Of a stretch of 64,000 nt of DNA, positions 19,262-28,585 are shown piece by piece; positions within the stretch are counted from its first letter, which is position 1; the number at the start of each line of letters is the position of its first letter. Origin of the DNA: Candidatus Eisenbergiella intestinipullorum. GTDB taxonomy: Bacteria > Bacillota > Clostridia > Lachnospirales > Lachnospiraceae. The stretch covers positions 20,974-84,973 of the forward strand of contig DWWH01000062.1 of assembly GCA_019119815.1 (NCBI GenBank), given 5' to 3'. The notes under the pieces were generated by a model. That model was not told the DNA's origin and did no database searches. It was given only the letters and a program-made list of their open reading frames with translations. A program made the position numbers and the translations under genes.

Positions 19262-19273
19262 GGGGAGGACGGC

Positions 19274-20014
19274 GTGAAGGAAATATCAGTGCTGATTGCG
19301 CGGGCGCAGAAGGGTGACCGCAAGGCCAGAGAAGTACTGATAGAGAAAAATCTGGGACTGGTGCATCATATCGTAAGGCGGTTTGCCGGACGGGGATATG
19401 ATATGGAGGATCTGTTTCAGATCGGTTCGATCGGCCTGATCAAGGCGATCGACAAATTCGACCTGTCCTATGAGGTACAGTTCTCCACCTATGCGGTTCC
19501 CATGATCACCGGGGAGATCAAGCGGTTTTTGAGGGACGACGGATTGATCCGGGTGAGCCGGACCCTGAAGGAAAACGGCTGGAAGGTGAAGCAGGCGGCA
19601 CAGAAGCTGGCGCACAGTCTGGGAAGAGAGCCGGTGCTGGAAGAGATCGCAGAAGAAACCGGGCTGGAGAGACAGGAGGTGGTGCTCGCCATGGAGGCCG
19701 GGGTGGAGGTGGAATCCATCTACAGGCCCGTGGGACAGTCGGACGGAAACGAAATCCGGCTTCTGGACCGGGTAGCCGCTGATGGGGCGTCCGACGGCTG
19801 GGAGGATGAGGAAAAGGACAGGCTGCTGAACCATATGCTGCTGGTCCAGCTTCTGGAGGAGCTTCCGGAAACGGACCGGAAGCTGATCCGGATGCGCTAT
19901 TTCGAGGATATGACCCAGAGCGAGGTCGCAAAGAATCTGGGAATCAGTCAGGTCCAGGTCAGCCGCCTGGAAAAGAAGATCCTCCTTGGCATGCGGCACA
20001 AGGTTCTGTGCTGA
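19274..20014 (+). CDS. sigF: forespore sigma factor SigF
   Basis: 246 residues, GTG start behind GGGGAGG. Sigma-70 regions 2 (DLFQIGSIGLIKAIDKFD...FSTYAVPMI), 3 and 4 (TQSEVAKNLGISQVQVSRLEKKIL) are complete. It directs early forespore transcription. The order spoIIAA-spoIIAB-sigF followed by spoVA genes matches Bacillus subtilis. Confidence 0.96.
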   Translation: MKEISVLIARAQKGDRKAREVLIEKNLGLVHHIVRRFAGRGYDMEDLFQIGSIGLIKAIDKFDLSYEVQFSTYAVPMITGEIKRFLRDDGLIRVSRTLKENGWKVKQAAQKLAHSLGREPVLEEIAEETGLERQEVVLAMEAGVEVESIYRPVGQSDGNEIRLLDRVAADGASDGWEDEEKDRLLNHMLLVQLLEELPETDRKLIRMRYFEDMTQSEVAKNLGISQVQVSRLEKKILLGMRHKVLC

Positions 20015-20110
20015 AGGCTCCGGCCGGGATTTGAGTCAGGCTCCTCCTGCATAAAATCCGCCTGTTTTTCTCATACTGTGAGAAAGGGCCGCGGCCGGAA
20101 AGGAGCGAAA

Positions 20111-20743
20111 ATGGCAGCCGGAGAAACGCTGTATCTGAAGCTGGAACGAAATGTGGAGACGCAGAAGGAGGACATCCGTCTGAGCGATCTGGGAAAGCTG
20201 GTCTGTGCCGACAGAGAGATCCTGGTCAGGGCGAAGACCCTGCGCATCTGCAGCTTCCGGAAGGAGAAACAGGGGCGCTGCATCGTCAGCGTGATGAAGA
20301 TCGTGGAGGAGCTTAAGAAGCTCTGGCCTTCTTTGGAGATCCAGAACCTGGGGGAGACGGAGGTGGTCGTGGAGCGCGTGAAGGCGGAACAAAAAAAGGG
20401 AGTCTGGCTGTGGATGAAGACCGCTTTTGTCTGCCTGATCTGCTTTTTCGGGCCCGCCTTTACCATCATGGCCTTCCATAACGACATCGGCATCGGGGAC
20501 GTGTTCGCCAGGATATATGAGATGACAACGGGCCGGCCCTCGGACGGGATTACCATTCTGGAGATTTCTTATTCCATAGGGCTGGCGGCCGGGATCATTC
20601 TGTTCTTTAATCACATCGGCGGGAGGAGAATCACCAGGGATCCCACGCCGATTGAGGTGGAAATGCGCATTTACGAGGATCAGGTGAACAATGCATTGGT
20701 GGAAACGGCGGACAGAGAGGGGGAGATGATCGATGCTTCCTGA
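20111..20743 (+). CDS. spoVAA: stage V sporulation protein AA
   Basis: About 210 residues from ATG 20111 behind AAAGGAGCG. The N-terminal half is soluble; two membrane segments follow (VWLWMKTAFVCLICFFGPAF and the region near GLAAGIILFF). SpoVAA is part of the spore inner-membrane complex that takes up and releases dipicolinic acid. It lies 96 bp after sigF and its end overlaps spoVAB by 11 bp. Confidence 0.88.
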   Translation: MAAGETLYLKLERNVETQKEDIRLSDLGKLVCADREILVRAKTLRICSFRKEKQGRCIVSVMKIVEELKKLWPSLEIQNLGETEVVVERVKAEQKKGVWLWMKTAFVCLICFFGPAFTIMAFHNDIGIGDVFARIYEMTTGRPSDGITILEISYSIGLAAGIILFFNHIGGRRITRDPTPIEVEMRIYEDQVNNALVETADREGEMIDAS

Positions 20744-21239
20744 AAACGTCCTGCATGGGCTTCTTTTACAGGCGGGTCTTGCTGTTGCGGGGGTCAGCAG
20801 CGGTCTTCTGGTGGCGGGCGGCGTGTTCACTGTCCTGCTGTCCGTTGGCCTGGTCCCCCGCTTTGCCGGAAAGACCCATACCGGACAGAGGATCTTTTTG
20901 TATGAGGAAATGGTGGTGTTCGGGACGCTTCTGGGAAATTTCTTGAGCGTATCCGACTGCGCGGCCGGAGCCGTCCGGAGGCTGTATGGCTTTCTGGCGG
21001 AACAGGCGGCGGGACTGTGGGAGGTGTTTACGGTCTGCATGCCGGCTCTTTTCGGACTCTTTGCCGGGATCTTTGTGGGATGTCTGGCCCTGGCGATTGC
21101 AGAGATGCTGGATTCCATCCCCATTTTTGCCAGGAGGATCTCCTTTCGCCATGGCCTGGGACTCGCCGTGCTTTCCGTGTCGCTGGGGAAGCTGGCAGGA
21201 AGCCTGTACTATTTTTTCGGGAAATTTTTTGTTTCCTGA
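20733..21239 (+). CDS. spoVAB: stage V sporulation protein AB
   Basis: 168 residues with four to five membrane segments (for instance LLVAGGVFTVLLSVGLVPRF), matching SpoVAB in length and pattern. It overlaps spoVAA. The other spoVA genes expected next, AC, AD and AE, are not here but further along the window. Confidence 0.85.
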   Translation: MLPENVLHGLLLQAGLAVAGVSSGLLVAGGVFTVLLSVGLVPRFAGKTHTGQRIFLYEEMVVFGTLLGNFLSVSDCAAGAVRRLYGFLAEQAAGLWEVFTVCMPALFGLFAGIFVGCLALAIAEMLDSIPIFARRISFRHGLGLAVLSVSLGKLAGSLYYFFGKFFVS

Positions 21240-21281
21240 GGGAGGGCGGGATGCGCCGGATGTCCCCGGGCAGAGGAAGTC

Positions 21282-21875
21282 TCAGATGATGTCCACGTCC
21301 CCTTCGTGCATCATATAGCTGGCGAACACATACATGGCGGCCCAGAAAAAAGCCGGATATTCCTCCGAACAGGCGAAGATCTGCGGCCGGACGGAAAAGA
21401 AGGGAGAGATCTTGCCGATGACGGTGGACGCCCGGACAAACAGGACGCTCTGATCCTTCTGCCTGTCCGCCGTCCATTCCCCATAGGGGGTCTGAATATC
21501 CAGGTGAACTCCCTGCGGCGGGCGGATGAGGGAAACCGCACCGCTGCAGGAGCGGCAGGTCAGCTGAGCCGTCGCACAGATGTCATCCTTAAGATCGGCC
21601 CGGTAGCAGATCCCGCTTTCGGTTCGGAGCAGATCTGTCTCCCCGATGGTCCCTCCGCCGCTTCGGATCAGCTTTGCCGGGCCGATAAGCTTTTTCTGAA
21701 GGATGCTGATCCTTTCTTCTGCCGCTGCGGCAAAACGGGAAGAGGAACGGCCGTGCGGCAGGCCGGAAGCTCTGGCGCTGCTGCCCTCCGGAAGCTCCTT
21801 CTGCAAACCTCTGCCTGCCGGAGAAGAACAGGAAAGATGAAAACCGCCGAGTGCGGGTCTGATCTGAAGAATCAT
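21282..21875 (-). CDS. unrecognised protein, about 197 residues
   Basis: Start chosen at ATG 21875, behind GGAGG, which gives MILQIRPALGGFHLS. The frame is open further upstream but runs into the chromate transporter genes and has no other ribosome site. No signal peptide or membrane helix is seen. The C-terminal two thirds look like mixed strands (DLLRTESGICYRADL, GVHLDIQTPYGEW). No family is recognised with confidence; a tubby/LURP-like beta fold is a guess. It follows the chromate transporter pair on the same strand. Confidence 0.6.
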   Translation of the reverse strand: MILQIRPALGGFHLSCSSPAGRGLQKELPEGSSARASGLPHGRSSSRFAAAAEERISILQKKLIGPAKLIRSGGGTIGETDLLRTESGICYRADLKDDICATAQLTCRSCSGAVSLIRPPQGVHLDIQTPYGEWTADRQKDQSVLFVRASTVIGKISPFFSVRPQIFACSEEYPAFFWAAMYVFASYMMHEGDVDII

Positions 21876-21928
21876 GATAACCTCCGTTTCCGGAGCGCTG
21901 TTTCGGCGCTCCCTTATCAGAAAGCGCT

Positions 21929-22504
21929 TTAAAGGGCGCTTCCTGTCAGTGTATACAGAATGCCTCCCGCGATCCCGCATCCCAGCATGACGAAGATGGG
22001 ATTGGTCTTTCCTCTGCGCAGGATAAAGAAGGACAGAAGAAAGAGCAGGACGGCGATCAGGTTGGTTCCTCCGGGCTTCAGGGAAATGCTCTCCTGATCC
22101 CATACGGCAAGACACAGGATCGACAGCCCGGCAGAGGCGATGAGCGCCACGATGGCCGGACGCAGGCCGGACAGGGTGCCCTGTATGTAGGCGAGATTTC
22201 CATACCTGAAATAGAGCCAGGCCAGCGTGAGGACGATCAGGCAGGAGGGCAACACGCAGCCGACTGTGGCAACGATGGCTCCGGGAATGCCTGCGGTGCG
22301 CATGCCCACAAAGGTGGAAGAGTTGATGGTGATCGGTCCGGGAGTCATTTCGGCAATGGTGATCAGATCGGTGAATTCCGTCATGCTCAGCCAGCCGTGA
22401 CCGGCCACTACCTGCTCCTGAATCAGCGGGATGGCGGCCATGCCTCCTCCGAAGCTGAGAAGCCCGATTTGAAAAAAGCTGAGAAACAGATCCAGAAAAT
22501 TCAT
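21929..22504 (-). CDS. chromate transporter family protein, second half
   Basis: About 191 residues from ATG 22504, overlapping the upstream stop by four bases (ATGA). The CHR-domain signature LLSFGGGMAAIPLIQEQVV and EMTPGPITINSSTFVG are present. In short-chain CHR systems two such proteins of opposite topology make one transporter. Substrate in anaerobes is often not chromate; a sulfate-like anion is possible. Confidence 0.88.
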   Translation of the reverse strand: MNFLDLFLSFFQIGLLSFGGGMAAIPLIQEQVVAGHGWLSMTEFTDLITIAEMTPGPITINSSTFVGMRTAGIPGAIVATVGCVLPSCLIVLTLAWLYFRYGNLAYIQGTLSGLRPAIVALIASAGLSILCLAVWDQESISLKPGGTNLIAVLLFLLSFFILRRGKTNPIFVMLGCGIAGGILYTLTGSAL

Positions 22505-23079
22505 TTGGCGTTGCCCTCCTTTTTGCCGGCGGAAAGAGTGAAAAAGGTACGAAGAATCCCATAAATGGCGCAGGCGAGGATGATCCACAGAACATTGACG
22601 TCAAAGAACCAGGAAGCGCAGAAGGCCGCCGCCATGACGAGAACGGACAGGATGCCGCTCTCTTTGTAGACGCTGCCGCACAGGTTGACGGTCACATCCG
22701 CGATGACTGCGGCGATCCCGGACTGCATGCCTTTCAGAACGGCCGCCACGATGAGATTTTCCCGGAAGGCCGTGTAGCACAGGGAGATCAGGGAGATGAT
22801 CACGAAGGGAGGGATGATGGTCCCCAGGACCGCGATCAGGGTCCCGATGATCCCCGCTGTCCGGTAGCCCACCAGGATCGCCGCATTGACGGCGACCGCA
22901 CCGGGCGCCGACTGGGCGATGGCGGCCAGGTTCAGCATTTCCTTTTCCTCGATCCAGTGAAGCTCGTCGGTAAATTTTTTCTTTAAGAGCGAGATGATGA
23001 CGTAGCCGCCTCCGAAGGTAAAGCTGCTGATCGTCAGAGTGGAGAGGAACAGGGTGAGATATTTTTTCCTTTTTTCCAT
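22501..23079 (-). CDS. chromate transporter family protein, first half
   Basis: 192 residues. CHR motif SSFTFGGGYVIISLLKKKF and AQSAPGAVAVNAAILVG correspond to the same motifs in its partner. Translationally coupled to it and divergent from a LysR regulator, which likely controls the pair. Confidence 0.88.
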   Translation of the reverse strand: MEKRKKYLTLFLSTLTISSFTFGGGYVIISLLKKKFTDELHWIEEKEMLNLAAIAQSAPGAVAVNAAILVGYRTAGIIGTLIAVLGTIIPPFVIISLISLCYTAFRENLIVAAVLKGMQSGIAAVIADVTVNLCGSVYKESGILSVLVMAAAFCASWFFDVNVLWIILACAIYGILRTFFTLSAGKKEGNAK

Positions 23080-23125
23080 TTGAAGCTCCCATGCCTTTCT
23101 TTTTTTTATGCTTTCACCATACCCC

Positions 23126-23154
23126 TTGCTGACTTATTTGTAAAATACTATAAT
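23126..23154 (+). promoter_or_regulatory. promoter of the LysR gene
   Basis: TTGCTG (23126-23131), 17 bp, TATAAT (23149-23154), in the AT-rich 120-bp divergent region shared with the chromate transporter genes. LysR-type sites (T-N11-A) probably overlap it. Confidence 0.65.
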
Positions 23155-23199
23155 ATAATAAAGTTAATAGCTATTTATATATACAAAGGGGGAAACCGC

Positions 23200-24105
23200 A
23201 TGACGCTTCGGCATTTGAAGATTTTTCTGGCAGTTTATGAAACGGGAAGCACGACGGCCGCCGCAGAGGAGCTGCTGATCGCTCAGCCGTCGGTGAGCGT
23301 GGCCGTAAAGGAATTGGAGGAGCACTATGGGGTCCGGGTGTTTGAACGGATGGCGAAGCGTCTGTATGTGACGCAGGCGGGACAGGAACTGTACCAGTAC
23401 GCCAGACATCTGGTGAGCCTGTTTGAGGAGACGGAGGATGCCATGAAGAGCCTCGGAACATCGGGCACGCTCCGGGTGGGAAGCAGCGTCACCATCGGCA
23501 ATTATTTTCTCCCGGGCTATATCCGCTCCTTTCAGCGGGAATTTCCGCAGGTGCGCGTGCGGGTGACGGTGGAGAATACGGACACCATAGAAGGCCTTCT
23601 TCTGGAGAACGGCATCGACCTGGGGCTGGTGGAAGGGCGGGTGCACAGCCCGTTTCTGGTACAGCTTCCTTACCGGAAGGACCGGCTGGTCATGATCTGT
23701 TCACCGGAGCATCCTTATGCATCTTATAAGAGCATCGTGCCGGAGGTTCTGGCGGCCGAGGATGTGCTGCTGCGGGAAAAAGGGAGCGCGGTCAGAGAGC
23801 TGTTCGACATCCGCATGGCGGAAGCAGGGCTGGAGATCGAGCCGCTCTGGGAAAGCGTCAGCACACGTGCGCTCATCGGGGCGGTAAAGGAGAACATGGG
23901 CGTTTCCGTGCTCCCCTATTACCTGGTGGAGGAAGAGATAAAGCGAAGGGAAGTGCGCGCAGTCGCTGTGGAGCGGGTGGATTTTGACAGGGATTTCAGC
24001 ATCGTCTACCATAAAAATAAGTATCATTCCAGAGCGTTTGACGCATTTGTGAGGATCTGCAGCAGCTGTCCGGTCGGTGACGGTCATCCTCTGACCGGTA
24101 CATAA
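23200..24105 (+). CDS. LysR-family transcription regulator
   Basis: About 301 residues from ATG 23200, behind AAAGGGGG. N-terminal winged helix (LKIFLAVYETGSTTAAAEELLIAQPSVS, residues 6-33) and a periplasmic-binding-like effector domain. Divergent placement from the split chromate transporter points to local control of it, perhaps with a sulfur compound as effector as in the CysL/CysB branch; the effector is inference. Confidence 0.9.
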   Translation: MTLRHLKIFLAVYETGSTTAAAEELLIAQPSVSVAVKELEEHYGVRVFERMAKRLYVTQAGQELYQYARHLVSLFEETEDAMKSLGTSGTLRVGSSVTIGNYFLPGYIRSFQREFPQVRVRVTVENTDTIEGLLLENGIDLGLVEGRVHSPFLVQLPYRKDRLVMICSPEHPYASYKSIVPEVLAAEDVLLREKGSAVRELFDIRMAEAGLEIEPLWESVSTRALIGAVKENMGVSVLPYYLVEEEIKRREVRAVAVERVDFDRDFSIVYHKNKYHSRAFDAFVRICSSCPVGDGHPLTGT

Positions 24106-24129
24106 GGAAGGAGAGGATCCACAGGGGGA

Positions 24130-24158
24130 TTGAAAGAATGCGGCCTCCGGTATACAAT
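24130..24158 (+). promoter_or_regulatory. promoter of the GntR/GH43 unit
   Basis: TTGAAA (24130-24135), 17 bp, TACAAT (24153-24158). Confidence 0.7.
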
Positions 24159-24164
24159 GGCTGT

Positions 24165-24178
24165 AATGATATGTCATT
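24165..24178 (+). promoter_or_regulatory. possible operator of the GntR regulator
   Basis: AATGATATGTCATT is a near-palindrome (12 of 14 positions) just past the -10 box, where an autorepressor would bind. Confidence 0.4.
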
Positions 24179-24199
24179 TGCAGAACACAGGAGGACGGG

Positions 24200-25303
24200 A
24201 TGAAGCAGCAGCCGCTTTACGAGATGATATACAGGGAGATCCTCGGCGGGATCGAGGACGGAAGCTATGGGCCGGGAGACCGGATCCCTTCGGAGAAGGA
24301 GCTGTCGGAAAAATACCGGGTCAGCCGGATCACCAGCAAGAAAGCCCTGGAAATGCTGGCAGAGGAAGGGAAGATCATCCGGATGGCGGGAAAGGGTTCC
24401 TTTGTTGCCGGAAAAGAGAGGCGGGGCGAATGGGAAAAGGACAGTCGGGCAGGAAGGGCGAAAAAGCTGGTTGGCGTCATCATGGACGGATTCGGCCCCA
24501 GCTTCGGCTGTGAGCTTCTGGTGAATCTGGAGCTGGAATGCAGGAGACAGGGCTTTCTCATGCTGCTGCGGTGTACGAACGGGAACATGGAGGAAGAGGT
24601 CAGGGCGCTTGATGAGCTGCTTTCTGCCGGAGCGGACGGGATCCTCATCATGTGCGTGCACGATGAGAACTATAACTCCCGGGTCCTGCGGCTGGTCGTG
24701 GAGCATTTCCCGGTCGTGACGCTGGACAGGCAGCTGAAGGGGATTCCGGTTCCCTTTGTGGGAACGGATAATGAAGCGGCGGCAAAGGAGCTGGCGGACT
24801 GGCTTCTGGACAGAGGCTTTCACTCCATCTGTCTGGCGACACATTTTTCAAGGGATACCTCTACGATCGAAGAACGGCAGAACGGACTGCGCAGGGCCTG
24901 CCATGACCGGGGAATGATCGCGGATGAATCTCTCTGGATCACGGATCTGTGCGCGACCCTTCCGGGCAGCAGGTCCGAGGAAAACCGGGAGCGGGATGCG
25001 GAACATATCATGGATTTCCTGGAGCGGCATCCACAGATCGATTCCTTTTTTGCGGTGGAATACGGGATCGCAGAGATGATATACCGCTGCCTGTGCGTAA
25101 AGAAGCTTCAGGACAGATACCCGGTAGTCTGCTTTGACAGCCCGGGCGACGTCATGCCTGGCAGAACGTTTACCCATGTCAGACAGGATGAGAAGACGAT
25201 CGGGGAAACAGGAGTCAGGCTGCTGGCGGAGGCGATGGAAAAAAAGGAGGCCCCCAAAAAGGTCCTCGTCCCTTACCGTATTGTGGAAGCGGAGAAAAGA
25301 TAA
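24200..25303 (+). CDS. GntR-type regulator with LacI-like sugar-binding domain
   Basis: 367 residues, start behind AGGAGG. Residues 1-70 form a GntR winged helix (PSEKELSEKYRVSRITSKKALEML); residues 80-365 form a periplasmic-binding-like domain (GTDNEAAAKELADWLLDRGF). This is the AraR architecture. It is followed 15 bp later by a GH43 gene, which it probably controls in response to a sugar released by that enzyme. Confidence 0.88.
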   Translation: MKQQPLYEMIYREILGGIEDGSYGPGDRIPSEKELSEKYRVSRITSKKALEMLAEEGKIIRMAGKGSFVAGKERRGEWEKDSRAGRAKKLVGVIMDGFGPSFGCELLVNLELECRRQGFLMLLRCTNGNMEEEVRALDELLSAGADGILIMCVHDENYNSRVLRLVVEHFPVVTLDRQLKGIPVPFVGTDNEAAAKELADWLLDRGFHSICLATHFSRDTSTIEERQNGLRRACHDRGMIADESLWITDLCATLPGSRSEENRERDAEHIMDFLERHPQIDSFFAVEYGIAEMIYRCLCVKKLQDRYPVVCFDSPGDVMPGRTFTHVRQDEKTIGETGVRLLAEAMEKKEAPKKVLVPYRIVEAEKR

Positions 25304-25318
25304 GAAGGAGAGAAAAAC

Positions 25319-26251
25319 ATGGGAAAGAACAACCGACTGATCAACGGAGAGATCTGGTATGATACCGACGGAAATGTGATCCATGCACACGGCGGGCACA
25401 TGCTCTTTTGGGAGGGGCAGTGGTACTGGTACGGAGAAAACAGAACGGGAAACCGGTATGTGAGCATATACCGGTCCGAAGACCTCATAAACTGGACCTT
25501 CTGCGGCCATGCGCTGACCACGGATTCACCGACGGCAGATCACCGTGTGCGGACGGACCGGAAGCTGAAGACGGCGGAGGGCGGAAAGATCAATGTGGAG
25601 CGTCCGAAGGTGCTTTACTGTGAAAAGACGAAGCAGTTTGTCATGTGGATGCATGTGGAAAACGGAAAGGATTATCATGATGCGGCCTGTGGCGTGGCGG
25701 TCTGCGATAGGCCGGACGGGGTCTTTACCTACCTGGGATGCTTTAATCCCTTCGGATATATGTCCCGGGACTGCACGCTGTTTCAGGACAGGGACGGGAC
25801 GGCATATTTTATCTCCGCCTCCCGTGACAATGCGGACCTGCACATGTACCGCCTGACGGAGGATTATCTGAACGTGGACTGTCTGGTACATAAGCTGTGG
25901 CAGGGAGAATACCGGGAAGCTCCTGCGGTGATGGAGCGAAACGGAAAGTATTACATGTTCTCTTCCTATTGTACGGGATGGGCGCCCAACCAGTGCCGTT
26001 ATGCCGTCTCCGACAGCATGGAGGGGCGCTGGAGCACGCTGACGGACATCGCAGATGAGGTGACCTACCGCACGCAGCCCGCCTTCATCCTGCCGGTGGG
26101 AGAGGGAGAGGACACCGTTTATTATTATGTATCGGACCGCTGGAACGGGAAGGATTATGATGACTCCAGATATGTGATCCTGCCTTTGTCCTTTACGCAG
26201 GACGGAGCTCCCGTGATGGAGTACACGCAGGAATTCTGCCCGAAGCTGTAA
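25319..26251 (+). CDS. family 43 glycosyl hydrolase
   Basis: 310 residues without signal peptide, so cytoplasmic. Five-bladed propeller features: WYDTDGNVIHAHGGHMLFWEGQWYW at the N-terminus and a SRD motif (FGYMSRDCTLFQD, about residue 143-155), then EAPAV with a likely acid Glu (about 200). The opening (DTDG..HAHGG) resembles the galactan-active GH43 branch, but subfamily is uncertain. Forms a unit with the GntR-type regulator. Confidence 0.8.
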   Translation: MGKNNRLINGEIWYDTDGNVIHAHGGHMLFWEGQWYWYGENRTGNRYVSIYRSEDLINWTFCGHALTTDSPTADHRVRTDRKLKTAEGGKINVERPKVLYCEKTKQFVMWMHVENGKDYHDAACGVAVCDRPDGVFTYLGCFNPFGYMSRDCTLFQDRDGTAYFISASRDNADLHMYRLTEDYLNVDCLVHKLWQGEYREAPAVMERNGKYYMFSSYCTGWAPNQCRYAVSDSMEGRWSTLTDIADEVTYRTQPAFILPVGEGEDTVYYYVSDRWNGKDYDDSRYVILPLSFTQDGAPVMEYTQEFCPKL

Positions 26252-26344
26252 AGCCGACGGCTGTGATCCGGCCGTGGCCGCGCAGACCGTACAAAGGCGG
26301 AACGGCGGCCGGAACGGAAATGCCGCCTGTCCCGTCGGGAAGCT

Positions 26345-27412
26345 TCAATCCTGCCGGGCGCGGTCTGTCCACAGAGCAGCGGCCAGAGCGGCAAACGCAC
26401 CGGTCAGCTTGGCGGCGATCAGGGGACCGGTCAGATCGGGAGAAACGCCCATGGTGAAGGCGATATGTGCGCCCATCAGGGAGGCGGCGCTCACCAGATA
26501 GGCGGATACGGCCACCCGGCCTCGGGGATTCGTATCCTTCAGCATGGTGAGGGCGGGAAGAACGCTGACGGTCCCGATGAGAATGGCGGTCACTGCCGTT
26601 TCATCCAGCCTGAGCAGCCGTCCGGCCTTCTGCAGGGGAACGCGCAGAAGCCGCTGCAGAAACAGGGCTGCGGGCAGGCTTCCCAGCATGACCACGCAGA
26701 TGGAGGAAACGGTCTGCATGGCATCCATGACCGGCGTGAAGAAGGGGCTTTCCAGATCCAGAAGATACAGGACCGCCCCGGCCGTGAGTCCCAGGGTGAT
26801 GAGAACCTTCAGCGCGCGCACGAACAGACGGAAGCAGGAGAGGACCCGTCCGGGCCGTTTCCACAGTCCGAGAACCAGAAGCAGGGCGCAGACGAGCAGG
26901 ACGGCCAGCCTGCGGACCAGCAGCAGGGGAGAAAAGCCGAAGAGGAGCCCGCCTGCCAGAAAGCCTACGGGCATGGTGATCAGTCCGAGGATGATGCCCT
27001 TGAGAAAATAGCCGCTGTCTCCCTCTTCTATGACGCCGATGCCGACAGGCAGCGTGAAGGTGAGAGTGCAGCCGAACACGGCCCCGACGATGATGCCGAA
27101 ATATCCGCCCCATTCCGGCACGTCGGCAAGCTGCATGGCGAGCTGATAGCCTCCCATGTCGATGGCAAAAAGGCCGCCCGCCAGCGCCGGGTCCGTCCCG
27201 AGAAAGCGGAGGAGCACAGCGAGCAGCTTTTCCAGAAGCAGGGAAAGGGACGGGGAAATGCAGATCATGCCCGCCATGGAAAGGGCGGTGGGGCCCAGCA
27301 GCCGGAAGGCCTCTTCAAAGCGTTCCCCATATCCTTTTTTGTTTCCGGCAATACAGTCCAGACCGCCCAGTACGGCTGCGGCGGCAAAAATGCTCATGAT
27401 GACCCGGTTCAT
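26345..27412 (-). CDS. eutH: EutH-family ethanolamine permease
   Basis: About 355 residues from ATG 27412, behind AAGGAGG. Around ten membrane helices; GLDCIAGNKKGYGERFEEAF and MGGYQLAMQLAD are typical of EutH. In eut operons it brings in ethanolamine. No other eut gene is nearby, so it stands alone here. Confidence 0.85.
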   Translation of the reverse strand: MNRVIMSIFAAAAVLGGLDCIAGNKKGYGERFEEAFRLLGPTALSMAGMICISPSLSLLLEKLLAVLLRFLGTDPALAGGLFAIDMGGYQLAMQLADVPEWGGYFGIIVGAVFGCTLTFTLPVGIGVIEEGDSGYFLKGIILGLITMPVGFLAGGLLFGFSPLLLVRRLAVLLVCALLLVLGLWKRPGRVLSCFRLFVRALKVLITLGLTAGAVLYLLDLESPFFTPVMDAMQTVSSICVVMLGSLPAALFLQRLLRVPLQKAGRLLRLDETAVTAILIGTVSVLPALTMLKDTNPRGRVAVSAYLVSAASLMGAHIAFTMGVSPDLTGPLIAAKLTGAFAALAAALWTDRARQD

Positions 27413-27487
27413 CGTATCCTCCTTACAGGTATGTTTTCCGGCGGCACAGAAGAAAAGCTGTTGCTTCCGGCCGGCCGCCTCCAGCTC

Positions 27488-27517
27488 ATTATAGTCTGCG
27501 TGCGCCGGGGAAAGCAA
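27488..27517 (-). promoter_or_regulatory. SigA-type promoter of eutH
   Basis: On the minus strand TTGCTT (27517-27512), 18 bp, TATAAT (27493-27488), giving a leader of about 70 nt. Confidence 0.7.
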
Positions 27518-27537
27518 GAGAAAGAAACGAGGTAGAA

Positions 27538-28470
27538 ATGGAAATCAGTATTCTTCTTTTCTGGCAGATCTTATCCATGTTCCTGATGCTCCTTATGGGA
27601 TTTGCTCTGGTGAAGGCAGGACTGCTTAAGGCGGGCGACAGCCGGGTGATCTCCGTGCTGCTGCTCTATCTGGCCCTTCCCTGTGCGATCCTAGATTCCT
27701 TTCAGGTGGAGCTTGACGGCAGCATCCTGAAAGGGCTTCTTCTGGCGCTTGCGGGAGCGGTATTCTGCCATGGGGTCCTTCTTCTTGGCACGGGCCTTTT
27801 GGGGAAGGTGCTGCACTTTACGCCGGTGGAAAAGGCATCGGTGATCTATTCCAACTCCAGCAATCTGATCATCCCGATCATCACCGCCGTGCTCGGCCCG
27901 GAATGGGTGGTGTATTCCACCGCCTATGTGGGCGTACAGCTCCTGCTGCTGTGGACCCATGGAAAGATGCTCCTCTCCGGCCAAAAGGGCACGGATCTTC
28001 GGAAGATCCTCACGAACATCAACCTGCTTGCCGTTTTTGCCGGCATTTTTCTGTTCCTGACAGGTCTGCGCCTTCCGGAGGTGGTTTCGGACACCCTCCA
28101 TTCCGTGGGAGCCATGGTGGCGCCTGCCAGCATGTTCATTGCCGGCATGCTGATCGCCGGCATGCGTCCGGAGCAGATCTTTAAAAATCCCAGGGCGTAT
28201 CTGATCGTTTTCTTCCGCATGCTGTGTTTCCCGGCCGTGCTTCTGGTGCTTCTCGGCCTTTTGAAAACGGCTGCCGCAGGGAGCACGGCCGATGTGCAGA
28301 CCATTTTCCTCATCACCCTGCTCGCCGCCATCACGCCGCCCGCCTCGTCGGTGATCCAGATGTCCCAGGTGTACGGCTGCGATTCGGAATATGCGGGCGT
28401 CATCAACGTGCTTTCCACGCTGGTCTGTATCATCACCATGCCTGCGGCGGTTTTCCTTTATCTGATGTAA
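27538..28470 (+). CDS. AEC-family transporter (auxin efflux carrier/malonate type)
   Basis: 310 residues with ten hydrophobic segments in two inverted halves: FLMLLMGFALVKAGLL at the start and TLLAAITPPASSVIQMSQVYG near the end are AEC-type motifs. Members carry organic acids or related solutes through the inner membrane; substrate unknown. Divergent from eutH. Confidence 0.85.
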   Translation: MEISILLFWQILSMFLMLLMGFALVKAGLLKAGDSRVISVLLLYLALPCAILDSFQVELDGSILKGLLLALAGAVFCHGVLLLGTGLLGKVLHFTPVEKASVIYSNSSNLIIPIITAVLGPEWVVYSTAYVGVQLLLLWTHGKMLLSGQKGTDLRKILTNINLLAVFAGIFLFLTGLRLPEVVSDTLHSVGAMVAPASMFIAGMLIAGMRPEQIFKNPRAYLIVFFRMLCFPAVLLVLLGLLKTAAAGSTADVQTIFLITLLAAITPPASSVIQMSQVYGCDSEYAGVINVLSTLVCIITMPAAVFLYLM

Positions 28471-28502
28471 GGACGGCATTTTTCTTCTCTGCTCCGGCGA
28501 GT

Positions 28503-28532
28503 GCATAAACCGCCGGACTCCTTCACATACTA
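28503..28532 (+). promoter_or_regulatory. possible SigG-type promoter before spoVAC
   Basis: GCATA (28503-28507) and CATACTA (28526-28532) resemble forespore SigG boxes (GNATR and CATNNTA), 54 bp before the chosen spoVAC start. Spacing was not verified against a measured set. Confidence 0.4.
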
Positions 28533-28585
28533 TGTCCATAAACGGGCGGGAGAACGCGGAGAAGCCCGCCGGAAACGGAGCGGAT

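Noticed and set aside
21282..22604. 440-residue version of the unrecognised gene after the chromate transporters
   Set aside because: The upstream part lies in another frame over the chromate transporter genes; ATG 21875 has a clear GGAGG.
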